A stretch of 64,000 nucleotides of DNA from Bremia lactucae (taxonomy: Eukaryota > Oomycota > Peronosporomycetes > Peronosporales > Peronosporaceae): positions 3,503,037 to 3,567,036 of the forward strand of contig NC_090614.1 in assembly GCF_004359215.1 (NCBI RefSeq), given 5' to 3'. Each line of letters opens with the position of its first letter. The stretch's first letter is position 1. The notes beneath the pieces are model-generated. The model worked only from the letters and a program-made list of their open reading frames with translations. It was not told where the DNA came from and did no database searches. Positions 48,101 to 59,237 of this stretch are shown one piece after another. A program made the translations under genes and the position numbers.

Positions 48101-50520
48101 TATGCAGAAATGGCAGTAATTCATTCTTTTTTATTGAAGAAAATTTTAAAGTGGTCCTGGAACGCTGATTGTTAGTGTTCCTTCGAGAATATCAAGCAAA
48201 GCTTGATTAAATCGCCTATCCTGGCGATTGCTGACCAAAACCGACCTTTTCATGTGGTCTGTGGCGCCAGCGAATTTGCGATCGGCTGTGCGTTAATGCA
48301 ATATGAGACAGACGGTGCAGAGCTAGTCGTCTGTTATCAATCGCGTCAGCTTCAACCAGCTAAACGCAACAGTGCATGACAAGGAACTCCTTGCCATGTA
48401 TATGCACTGGCTAAGTTTAGGGCCTTTCTCTTGGTAGATAGACTGTTCTTGTCGTCATCCCCACTCATAATGATAGGCGTTTACGCATCATGTATGAGGG
48501 CCACGATGCGCTAATAATTGGTCATCGTGGACGTGAAAAGACCTATCTCACGATAAGTCGCGACTTCTCCTGGCCACGCCAGTGTGAGTTCGTCCGCAAG
48601 TACTTACGTGCTTGCGAAATTCGTCAACGGGTGAAGCCCATTGCTTCATCCTGTGCTCTGTTACAATCTCTGCCTGTTCCAGCAGAGTGTTGGCAGCCCG
48701 TGACTATGTACTTCGTCTTCAAATTTCACGGACGATCGCAAAAAAAATAACACTCTTGTGTTTGTTGATATTTGTAGCAATATGGTAAATGTTATTGCAG
48801 TCCCAAAGTCAATTACAGCCAAACGCTGTACTCCTGTCTTTGTTGACACATAATTTCGACTCCATGGGTATTCCCGCGAGCTGGTCTTTGATCGAGACCC
48901 CAGATTCGCGTCAGAATTTTGGCAATCTGTGTTCAAATCACTTGGAACACAGTTAAAATGTCAACTTCTGACCATCCTAAAAAATATGGTCAGACAGAAC
49001 GTACGAATTGTATCCTCGAAGAGATACTTCGCGGATACGTCCACTCTTTTAAGAGTTGAAGTGTGTTTCTTACCGATGGTGTAATTTGCCATCAACATCT
49101 CAGTGTATGCTTCTATATAGCATACACCGTTTTTCGTGAACCACGTATACTCACCTTCTTTATGAGTAGGTGTGTCGCCAGCATGGCGGTGTAGTACAGT
49201 AACCTACTGCGTGTTGTATATCGATCTGTTGAGGATCTATACAATTTCGACAATCCTTTTAAAGATTGTCGGAATGGATTTTTAAGGTATTTCATCAACT
49301 CTAAAGAGCCTTATCTTCTTGATAAGCCCTTATAACGTCGTCGAGTAATGTTGACGACGGAACACTTATTGTTACAACAGTGGCCTTATGCTCACTGTTA
49401 TTTGTTGCAAACAGAGGCCTTATGCTTATTGTTGTTTTGCGCAGCAGGCTCAAATAAGGCCGGCGCGAAAGGGCATCAGCGACGACATTTAGTCGTCCTG
49501 GCTTATATTCCACGGAAAAGTTATACTGCGCGAAGAAAGACAACCATCTCGCCATTTTTTGCGAGAGAAGTGGACTGTTTTCGGCCGTGCGTATAGACGC
49601 ATGGTGACTCTTATTCAACGGGGGAGGATCGCTCGAGCAATGAGAATTTTTGCTCTTGCTCATCACGCATTGACTCTATGGTCAAAACGAAGGATACCAA
49701 TGGTGATTCAATCTGGACAAACACAGCAATAGCGATAATGCTATTACGACTTTGATAATGATGCTGAAAGACTCAGCATTGACAATAATAATATTAGTGA
49801 GAACAATAATGCTCTCACCAATGAGGAGAACGGCATCTCCGCAGTGCGCACCGATGGCACTGACAGCAAAAACAAAACTGAGTCAGCAGGAGAATTCGTG
49901 CTGACTAGAGAAGCAGTGGTCGGTTTCTGCAGTGGACCGACAGAAAGGGTACTCTGACAAAAATGGAAAAACAAACATTTTTTATATATAATGTTAATGA
50001 TCGGGTTCTACTATCTTCGGCAAACCTACATAACATGTAGTGACAAATAAGGGCAGTAATGAATTATTGCACAGGTATATCGACCCATTTCGTGTATTTC
50101 ATTGCCAAGGAATGCGTACACGATCGATCTGCCTCGTATAATGCGTACGCATCCTACGTTTCATGTCGCGCGTCTCCGCCTGTACCATCAGAATGAGGCT
50201 TTTTCCGGGGCTGAATTAAACCGGCACGGTTTACGGCATTTGCTAAAGCCTGATAATCCCGAGCCAAAGCCTGATTGTCTAAGGTCAAAGTCTGGTTCTC
50301 ATGAGCCAGACGATCCGCTCTATTTTCCAAGGAAGAGATCTTTAACGAGCTGTCTCCAGCTCGTTTTGAAGACTGATCTGTCCTTCATGCGCAAGTTGAT
50401 CAACCGCACTTGCGAACTTTTTTTAATTGTTCGCGGGAAACATGGTCGACCGTCGTTACTAGGTCGCGACGACGGGATCGCTCGTGATCAATGTCCTCCA
50501 TAAATCATGGAGGACATTAT
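45196..50520 (+). mobile_element. Gypsy element (type B) internal region, most complete copy, decayed
   Basis: Domain order on the plus strand: gag N-terminus (45270-45530), capsid-like gag (45622-46290: FVQLDDAIEAGHIKDDASKV, FEPPRAEIRARSELL), a degenerate zinc knuckle (YYAYKCSAPR, 46280-46310), retropepsin region (46780-46860: LDLDDKFDVILGLPWL), reverse transcriptase (47490-47860: GMLWGWLVMPQGLRNAPATF; the YFDD-type box reads FFED), RNase H start (48200-48430), integrase (48490-49130) and its C-terminus (50040-50200: RTHPTFHVARLR). Stops, frameshifts and the altered catalytic box make it inactive. A minus-strand block interrupts integrase. Confidence 0.8.
49140..49670 (-). mobile_element. 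Inverted RNase H/linker block within gypsy integrase
   Basis: The minus strand encodes the end of RNase H and the linker to integrase (49301-49666: KMARWLSFFAQYNFSVEYKP, LNVVADALSRR). It matches 27180-27480, which is also minus-strand pol. The surrounding element is plus strand, so this is an inverted insertion or local inversion. Confidence 0.7.
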
Positions 50521-51617
50521 CCAAGTCACGATGTTGACTCAGGTTCGGTGAATGAGGCGGACTCGATTTTGTCTTCCTCTCTACATTTGTTGACAGATTT
50601 GAGTGGTGAAAAGGGTTCGAACGGTATCCACCCTCGCATGATAGTTGGGAACCTCGTTCCCAACTGATGATGGACGTACCGGGTCTTGACGACAGTACGA
50701 CGAGATTCATCTTTCTCGACAGAGGGTCCTACAGAGAACAAGCACTTCTTGCGCTCGTGAACAAATATAAGGTTCTTAATTCCTTTGCGCATCGCACAAG
50801 AGATGAGCGTCCTCCAATAAGGGTCCGTGAGGCATGTCTTCTTAGGGGCATGACTTGAACCATTAAAAAGCATGGGCTTGAGTCCCCCTACGAGAGGCAA
50901 GGTAACCCTGCCTCTCTTAATAAACGGAAAAGCTTGTAGCGTGCACCGACTACGGTCCGTTTTTCGAACCGTTCACAAAAAGGATTCAGTTTGTCAAGCC
51001 AGGCCTCAGTGACATCTTTCGCCCGCTTTCATGTGTACCGCCAAGGCCGGAAAAAGGCAACGCTATAGAAAACCGTTTAAAAATGTTATCTTTCCCACAG
51101 ATCATGACTTGAAGTCAATACATGATACGTCTACATGATCAAGCACACGGTACCTTAGAGCCTCGATGTAAACCATACCGATTATTTTTGTTTTTAAGGG
51201 TTAACAAATTAATTCGATGGATTCATCGAAACGAAGCTTGAGTACTTCGTGGATCTTCGAGCCAGTGCCTACGTGGCGGACGTTTAACTGAAACAGAAGC
51301 TATGCTATGGCTTCCCAAAGCTAAAGCTGAAAGGCCAATTAAATCCCTATATCGGTCATCTTATGAGGCTCCTACTAGCCAGCATACTAGTGCTTCGGTT
51401 GCAAGTGTAGCCGCGGACCCAAGCCACACTATGGCCAAGGATCCGTTCGTTACTCCACCTATTGATGACAGCGTGTTTCGGTGCAATTTATCCCTGAATG
51501 CGGGGCTTGAGAACGACAACAACGCTAGGGCGATCTTGACGAAGGGTACCTCGCCCTCGGGCGTGGAGTCATGACACTTCACCACATACTGGTATTGGCT
51601 AGTGCGACGACGTCCGT
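50521..51617. other. Degraded element tail and unassigned sequence
   Basis: No LTR edge or clear domain is seen. A 90-codon plus frame (51302-51574) and overlapping minus frames (50459-50900, 51361-51666) are unrecognised. Confidence 0.35.
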
Positions 51618-52707
51618 TCAACGTTTCGCCACGTGAATTTGACGATTCTTTCGCTGCATTGAGCAACGCATGAGAGGCCTAAACATCAGCGACAGCTCTT
51701 GTTGCTTTAAGGCACGATGGGTTACGTCTGAATGAGAATCTCGCGCACACTTGGAGAGCCTTTGACGTTGTCCAAATTCGTCTTCTGATGTTGCATAGTA
51801 AACAGCCTCAATTATAGGGTCAGCTGGACATCCTTTGAAGGAAGCAGCAATGAGCATCATTTCATTACAAAAGGGTTCATTGATGTCATCTTTTTCAAAT
51901 CCCGCCATTAATCCAGCGTTTTCATAGCGATAGAGAAATCGGTACAATGATATTCGCCACGCAAAGCTTTTCTTAGCTTTTAAAATCTTTATCATCAGGG
52001 TCACTGCGTGTATTTACGTCGACCGTTTCACTTTTTGATATGCTTTTATTGTCATCAGAAGTTGAATTATCTACAGCATTACGACGTGACGGGGTTATAT
52101 CTAAAGACTGGGCAACTATCAATCGCTGAGAGCTTGGCGAGGATCCACAAATGCCAAATCTGATAGAAACCGATTGGACTCTTTCGAATTTTTGGCTTTG
52201 CTTGCGACTGCGATATTTCAACGCTTGTTCTTCATCTTGATAAAATACAAGTGACCATGATACGAGAAAACTTAATCGTCGAGCAGGAAGCATCTCACGA
52301 TGAAACTTCATTCAACTCGCTGTTGTAGTTCCACCTAATTTATGACGGTACCTAGCAATCGGTCGCTTGCGACACTAAACGGACCTGCGTTCATCCGAGA
52401 AACGGCCGAGACGATAAATTAATAACTCATCCCAGGACGAAGACTTCCAATTCGAGTTTTAGAACGCTCGCTAGAGATCTCCACAATGTCACAAAAATCT
52501 TCAAGTAGCCTAAACGACGGGAACGGTTTCTTGAAATACAATGGTAGCGGATCTTGTGGTAGCTATTAGTTTTTTTCCTAAAGAAATTGTGACTGAATTT
52601 TGAGTCGTTTTCACTGCAATTGGCTTTGATAGCGCCATGGGGGTAGATTGTGGTGTAGTCCTCGTGCAATGAATGAATTCTTCGAATTTTTGAACAAGAC
52701 CCGACAC
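51618..52707 (-). pseudogene. Pseudogene remnant with a fibronectin type III-like domain
   Basis: Reading the minus strand from 52707, one frame gives a fibronectin III-like fold: ALSKPIAVKTTQNSVTISL early, and TRIGSLRPGMSY then FIVSAVSRMNAGPFSVAS at the end. It is broken by TAG and TAA codons at sites where Gln would fit. Two further open stretches follow, 52311-51973 and 52004-51618, with different frames and no recognised domain, which may be later exons of the same former gene. The absence of element motifs and the multiple nonsense codons favour a dead host gene. Confidence 0.45.
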
Positions 52708-52849
52708 GATAATTTTAAAAATTTTGTACCCGGGTGCTAGTTAAAGCTGCCACGCACTTCTAGCACACACCTCTTTGAGCACAGTGAGGAAGCGGTTAAC
52801 AATCTCCTCTCACGTACAGTGAGGTAGTTGGTGGGCGCCTAAGCGACCT

Positions 52850-53275
52850 CACTAAACGAAATACCTTAGTTTCAGTGACGTCACGAAAGCGGTAATCCGG
52901 CTCCACGTGCGCACTTGTCAACTAGGAAGTAGTTTCCAGACTAATTTATATTTAATCGTATTTTAGCCAAATATAAATGCCATCTCTGTAGATATGCTCG
53001 GATATGTATTGCGAGCGTATTATTCTTAATACCTCGTATCTTGGATGACGCTAGCCGACATCCCCGTTAGTGTGAATGCCGTTAGGTATATCCCATACAC
53101 AAAGGTGGGTCACAATGTGAGCCACACCCAAGTGGTGGGTCTAACTACTTTTACTTAAGTAATTGACCATCTCCCTTTTTAAGAACGAATTTACATTTTG
53201 CTTATTCGTCAAAGAGGAACGAGGGACAGCGAGCTGCTTTACCCGCCGGTCTGATCCTCTCAGTCACTAAAGCGA
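52850..53275 (+). mobile_element. Gypsy LTR (type A), upstream of gag
   Basis: Resembles 43905-44345 in the same orientation. It is followed within about 30 bp by an ATG at 53303 opening gag, as expected for a 5' LTR. Ends are approximate. Confidence 0.55.
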
Positions 53276-53302
53276 CCTGTGTGCACTCACACGGCGCCAA
53301 CT

Positions 53303-54190
53303 ATGCCACCTAAGAGGGGCAAAGATGTTAGGTCGTCTGCAAAGACGCCCTCACAACCACGCACTAAGCGTACGCGCCGCGTTAATACGCCGCCGGTCGC
53401 TCAGTGCCACAGTTACAACGACGACAGCTGGCGATGCTTCTGTCGCGCTGCTAACTGGGCTGAATGATCCATCCCACTTGCACAGTGAGGATGTAGACCC
53501 ATCGCTCGTTGTCGATATCAATGAGTCGACACCGTCACCTCATAGTAAATATGAGAATAGCGTGATTGCGCTTTAGCGCCCATCCAAACTTCTCTTATTT
53601 CGATTTGTTGAGAGACAAAAAAGGTTTTGAAATGCTGTCTCGTCGTGTGCGCTAGCTAGCGCAGCAACCATCAATGAGAGAACTGCCCATTGAGGTGCAG
53701 GTACTTCTTCGTTGGGTAAACCAAAACGTCTGTCGTTCAGACCATCAATCATAATGGGTCTGATGCAGAAGAGCCTAAGCGTAAAGATCCGCCGACGGAA
53801 CGTGAACGTGTCCAGTCAACGTCACAAGTAAGTCGTATTGACATGGCTAAGTGACGGGTGGCATACCACTTGTACCCCCTCCATCTCAATGGCCTCGTAT
53901 CAACTGGAAGAGAGTGTCGCTCCTAGAGCGCGCTATTGAAAAAAAAACTTATTTCAATATGGCGTCTATAATTCATGGAAGGATCAGGAAAAATCGCTTG
54001 GGCGATTTTCCCTGACCCCGGTCGTGTTGCGTTCAAATGAAACGCTCGACCAATATGAGGCGGAATTCACGCGCCGCTTTCAACTGCATTACGATGCGAT
54101 GAAACAGCGGTCGCAGCGAATTAATTTCGCCCGCTTGCGTGTGAGACAAATCATGGGCGGTACTGTACCCCATGATTCTTCTCACCACGC
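53303..54190 (+). mobile_element. Gypsy gag (type A), plus strand, decayed
   Basis: The gag-like product starts MPPKRGKDVRSSAKTPSQPR with a basic Pro/Thr-rich N-terminus. After frameshifts it ends in LRSNETLDQYEAEFTRRFQL (54024 onward). The same protein is encoded on the minus strand at 63490-64000 (matching GTPDQYKAEFLRRIHSHSD). Several stops interrupt it. It runs directly into the antisense chromodomain end of the next element. Confidence 0.55.
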
Positions 54191-54194
54191 TGGT

Positions 54195-57100
54195 CTTGCT
54201 AGTCCATTTAAGACTAGTGGAGCGATGCTTCTTTTCGTAGGCAGTCACCAAGCCGGGCACGTCGATACGCAGGGCGTCGACCGTTTTTTAAGAGTCGAAC
54301 CTCTTCGGGTATCCTCACCACTCGACGAGGATCTGATACTTCTGCCTCACGGAGCGGTAGGCAAGCAACCTTCCAACAAGGAAGGTTTGATTCCCACAGG
54401 CATTCATCAGTGCAGGCGGCGCCCGATAGGAGTAGCAAATTCGCCTACCTATTCGCGGCTGCCTTACTCGCGTCCATTCAGTCGCAGGCGTTAAGTGCTG
54501 CAGAACGACGCATTGGGGATCTCGGGGTTAAAGTCCTGCGACTGATCTTGAATTTCATGATGACCGCGCGAAGGATCGTCAGGGTACGAACGCCTGAAAC
54601 TTCGGCTTGACATCTTAACGAAGTTGATGCTGAGGAACCCGCATTACGCGCGTGGTATCCCTCGCTCTCCGAGCCCTCGTCCATGTGGAAAGAGAAGGTC
54701 GGAGGAAAGTCTTTCGCTTTTCTCATCTCTTCCATCTGTTTGACACTCGACTAATTGTCGGCTTCACCATCAGTCTCCTTAGACTGATGGGGATATGTGG
54801 CATCATTTGGGTCTACATACCGTTTGGGACGACCTACGTAAAAGATGGGGTGCATCTTTATATACGGGGGAAGGGTGAGCCTATAGTTTAGGTCTCCAAC
54901 CTCTTCTACTACCGTAAAGGGCCCAATGAAACGCGGCACCAACTTCGTAGTACCTCCAGGTAGTACAGAAACTGCATATTTAGGTAGGGTAGCAGTACTT
55001 AATAGTATTTTTCTACACAACTCTCAAGCGTTCGTCATTTGCGATCATTTCGGTCGCATATTCTTTTGTTTGTCCTGTGCGCTTGCCATCGCATCACGGA
55101 CTTTTCGTGTGATGGCTGATCGCTCATCCATAAAGCGCTGAGCCTCGCGTACGCTTTTCGAATCAAACTCGCCTATGACACCGCCGAGAGGTCGTACATA
55201 GGACGTTGTTTTATTAACCACTGCTAAAGGGGGGGTCACCAGGGCAAGTTTCTGTCGGTGAGATGATACCCTCGCGGGGCATCGTCAAATTGCCGAGACT
55301 ATGTCTCTTTTTCTCGTCGAGCATAGTGAGGGGCCCTCTCCCACTAAGACTTGGGCTGCGCACAAACGAGGTTGGCGTCCGAGGATGGCGCAGCTCGTTT
55401 ATATAAAACGGTGTCTCACCCGTACTGGCGTGGACACTGTTATTAATAGCGAGCTCCACAAAGGGGAGTCACTAACGTGCGTAATGGATCCGCCACGACC
55501 CAATTGGCACGTTCGGTTTGGTCATCGGTCTGGGGATGATCTGCGGTCGACATGTGGAGCTTGCTACCTAGCAGCTCGAAGACATGTCACCAAAAACCAG
55601 ACGTAAAACGTGGATCCCGGTCAGATACTATGGACTCGAGCTTCCCGTGTAGTCGGTATACATGATCCAGGAACAAGAGAGCTGCCTCCTTGCCTATGAT
55701 CGATGTTTTACATGGTGCTAAATGGTCCATTTTGCTCAGTCTGCCTTCAAAGACGACTAGCCCCGTCTGACCCTTGTGGTCAGGCGGCATGCCAAATATA
55801 AAGTCCAGACTTACAGTCTTACAACAATCTGTTGGAATTGGTAGTGGCTTCAATGTTCACTGCTGGACGGTGCAGGCTTAACGCACTGACACGGTTCGCA
55901 AGAGCGAATATAGGTGGCCACTCAACGATATAGGTTAGGCAACCAAAATCATTTCGACACTTTTAGAAAATGTACTTTTACGGCTCAGATGCCCACTCGA
56001 TGGCGCATCATGAAGCTCGTGAAGGATCATCAGCTTGAAATCTGTCATGAAGCTCGTAGATTCTCAAGGGATCAAAAGGTGACAACTGATGCCATATAAG
56101 GTCATCGCAGTAGCTAAATCGATTAATCTTAGCTTTCAGGTGCGACAGAAGATTTACCTTTCGTCCACCGAAGTGATCCAATAGAAGGCGACAATGTTCA
56201 TCCTGACTGTAGCTTTCTTGAATATCAGAGGCTAACGAACCCGTTACACTGAATGCCTTCATGGCTGCCAACGTTGACGGCTGAATTTGTGCTTTAGCAC
56301 TAGACACACTTTCCTGGTGTCTTACCTCGAAGTCTGGTCTGCGCAATAAAGCGTCAGCCAAGACATTGGACTTATCCGGCTTGTATTTAACTTTAAAATT
56401 AAATTCAGAGAAGAATGTAAGCCATCTTGCCATTCTAGGCGAGAGGTGGGGTGAGTTTATTGCGGGTCCGCAGTGATGCGTGAACCACAAATGGTTCGGT
56501 GCCCAATAGGTGCACTCGAAGCTTAAAAAACGCATACTTTATTGAATGTAGCTCTTTGTCATGCACAAGGCAGTTCAGTTCTGCGGCTTTTAAAAGCCGA
56601 GACTGATAAGAAATGACAGGGTTACCGCCGTCGTCATCCTTTTGCATGAGCACGCTGCCGATTGCAATATTTATTGCATCGCAGACGACGCTAAAAGGCT
56701 TATCCGCGTCTGGTGATGCCAAGACCGGTGCCTCTATAAAGAGATTGCTTCACTGGTGTGAAAGCATTTCTCGTTCTTTTGAGGAAACGCATTATGCGTC
56801 CTTTTCAAGGAGATCAGACAAGGCTTAATCGCTCAGCATAATTCTTGCTATATTTATGCAAATAATTAGTGAGCTCTCGGAATTGGCGCAAATCCTTCAC
56901 GTGTCGTGGGATTGGTCATTCCTTTGCTGATTGTATTCAGTCTGGGTCTGCTCGTACACCATGTGTACCTACGATGCAGCCCAGCACAGGTATCTCGGGG
57001 ACCCCAATGACGCACTTTTGCGAGTTGGCGTACAATTCAGCGTCACCCGAAGTCTGGGGCAACAGCGTCTAAATGACTCTATTTCGGTCAAACCGTCCCC

Positions 57101-57594
57101 GGCTCTTCTATGCCCGAATTCATCGTCAAAATATTGGGGGCGCGTAGGCACGGTGCTGACGCATCACGTGAGCCACCACTCGGTTTAATGTCGCCGGTTT
57201 GTTTTTCAAACCTTGGGCATCACAAGCCACTTCTAAAGCATATCGCTTGGGGTGCTTACTGCAGTTTTGGCTACGTCAGACTCTCTCGTGAGTACCTAAT
57301 AGTAGCCATCTTTAAAATTCAACGCGGAAAAAATGGCTGACATCCCATGGAATTCATCATAACATCTTTCCTTGGGATTGGCGATTGCGTCGGTGTGGTC
57401 GCTGTGTTCAGCTTATTGTAAGCATGAATGCGCGATCCACCTGTGGCTTTACGCACACAAAAGGTCGGGCTGCAGTGAGGCGATTTGCTCTGTCGAAGAA
57501 CTCATCCATATATTCGACTTGTTCTTTCGGCAACGGCCATTGTCTGGTCACAAAATACTTGGTGCCAGGTTCGAGATCAATTTCGTGCCCGACG
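54195..57594 (-). mobile_element. Gypsy pol with chromodomain (type A), minus strand, decayed
   Basis: From right to left: start of reverse transcriptase (57594-57400: EIDLEPGTKYFVTRQWPLPK), RNase H (56722-56300: FSVVCDAINIAIGSVLMQKD, then FKVKYKPDKSNVLADALLRR), integrase core (55853-55587: VSLDFIFGMPPDHKGQTGLV, IVSDRDPRFTSGFW; and 55459-55214), GPY/F module (55020-54751: LVPRFIGPFTVVEEVGDLNY, HPIFYVGRPKRYV), and a chromodomain (about 54400-54200: FLVGRLLAYRSVRQKYQILV, RIDVPGLV) carrying two in-frame stops. Much of the reverse transcriptase is lost. Confidence 0.8.
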
Positions 57595-58044
57595 TGTAAC
57601 GGGGCACTACGACTTGTACTGCTTCAGAACAAGTCCACTCGCACTGCTTCATTTGCGAGTGCCCTACGTTATTTCACGTACACTGGTACATGCAGAGAAA
57701 GACTTCTCTTTAAGGCAACTAGCTTGAAGAGGGTTAAAGGAAATCTGTATTAATAAAATTAAGTATCTCTTATATCTATCTTGTAAATGCTAACTTAATT
57801 ATAATCTAATACTAAACATGCAATTCATTTTTTCTCTTATCTTATCTGTATCTCTCTTTTGTTTATCTCTACAGCTGATTAGTCTGCGGAATAAATAGAT
57901 ATAATGGTCTATACCTATTTATGGATAAGAATTCTGAACATTACTATATAAAGTAATATCCTCCAAATATTATCTGCCTTTTAGATAATATATTAATTAA
58001 CAACCTTTAAGTGTTATTTTCATGTAACGATACACCCCGTTACA
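57595..58044 (-). mobile_element. LTR, minus orientation, 450 bp
   Basis: Runs from TGTAACGGGGCACTACG to CCCCGTTACA and is highly similar throughout to 29584-30041. It abuts reverse transcriptase sequence directly on its left with no gag, so either the 5' internal part was deleted or this is a solo LTR inserted in pol. The flanking five bases on the two sides do not match. Confidence 0.85.
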
Positions 58045-58053
58045 GGAGTCCTA

Positions 58054-58456
58054 GCTACCAAAGGTTAATTCTTCGGCTTTCGAATAGGGAAAAAATAAGA
58101 ACTGTAATATTTTATTAGATCCTACGTAACGAGCTTCTATCGACTACCGGCTTTAAAAAAATATTAAACTATGTATGGCGCATACTTGCGTACCGCACAA
58201 TCGTGTCTTGTGACGATTGGCGGGATTGATTTAAACTTAAACTAAGCCAATCAATCGAACTGATGTCTTTTCGCGTCAATACTACCGAATTTGGTAATAT
58301 TGGAACTTTTAACTCTTATTATTAATAAAGATAATAAATTTGCACTTATTTATTATTTCTCTTATAACATATTTTTTTTATATTTTTCTTATAAGATGCA
58401 ATATTTATTATTTCTCTTGTAGGAATAATATTTATGTAACGGTACACCCTTTTACA
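58054..58456 (-). mobile_element. Partial gypsy LTR (type B), minus orientation
   Basis: The reverse complement matches the type B LTR (GACGATTGGCGGGATTG box, AATATTACCAAA-type box). The right edge reads TGTAACGGTACACCCTTTTACA on the plus strand, the terminal near-palindrome. The left part is cut by the neighbouring LTR. Confidence 0.65.
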
Positions 58457-59237
58457 TCAAGCATCAAGGAGTTTTGCAAGTGAACTGCAACACATCTGCT
58501 GCGACGCTGATAAAATCCGTGAGACTGCGGCAATAGACATCGAGTCTTTAACAATGGCAGTGCACCTCAATTCTATGTTGCTATCAAAACTTGCTTAACG
58601 CAAAGAAATGAAACCAATCAATCACCGAGTGCTTCTCTGTCCGTCTTTTGGTTTGTTAATTTAAAATTTCATCTTATAAACTGCTAGCAATCTACGGACT
58701 ATTCCTTCCTTTGTCCATCACTGTGGTGCAATAGCAAGTTATACTTTAAAGTAGTGCACTTAAGAAACATGGGTTGAATTGCACATACGAAACACGAGAT
58801 CTACAAAAGTGCCTATCAAGGACAAAGGCGCTATAGCTTTTCCACCACTTCGAGCTACATTTAAACTATTCGTAAACCCAGATTTGCTTTATCAAAAAGG
58901 AAGGCGAAGTTGATAAACATTCAGGGTACAGAGAAACTAATATTTGCTGCTTCAGTGACTTCTCCGGCTTGGCCTGTGCTCCAACGTTCGCTTGAAGCAG
59001 TCATTAATGCTATGCCAAAGTCTTCAAAGCAGTATGCTTCTAAAACTCAATAAAATTGGCGACGAAAAGTCTCTGTTCCTGAGACTATTAACGATTATTA
59101 CAAGGACCACGACCATCTTCGCAAAGGTGGACTTGTGCATATAGCGCAGTCGTCGTCAACATTAAAGAATTTAGCAAGTGGATTTGGTAATTAGCAATTC
59201 ACTATAGACAAAGACAGCAGTATGTGCCTATTCGTAT
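58457..59237. other. Unassigned sequence downstream of the effector gene
   Basis: Plus-strand translation gives protein-like stretches (about 58960-59180: SPAWPVLQRSLEAVINAMPK, then VPETINDYYKDHDHLRKGGL) interrupted by stops. I do not recognise the family; it may be a decayed gene or element ORF. Confidence 0.3.

Noticed and set aside
56869..57072. A plus-strand CRGIGHSFADC pattern resembling a zinc knuckle.
   Set aside because: It lies antisense to well-supported minus-strand gypsy pol and the spacing is wrong for CCHC.
29579..58049. The same five bases, GGAGT, occur left of the LTR at 29584 and right of the LTR at 58044, as if one 28-kb unit carrying four host genes were flanked by a target-site duplication.
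   Set aside because: Both LTRs are minus-oriented but the left one abuts gag-side internal sequence and the right one abuts unrelated pol. The inner flanks lack a polypurine tract or primer site in the right place, and both right flanks begin GGA anyway, so chance is enough.
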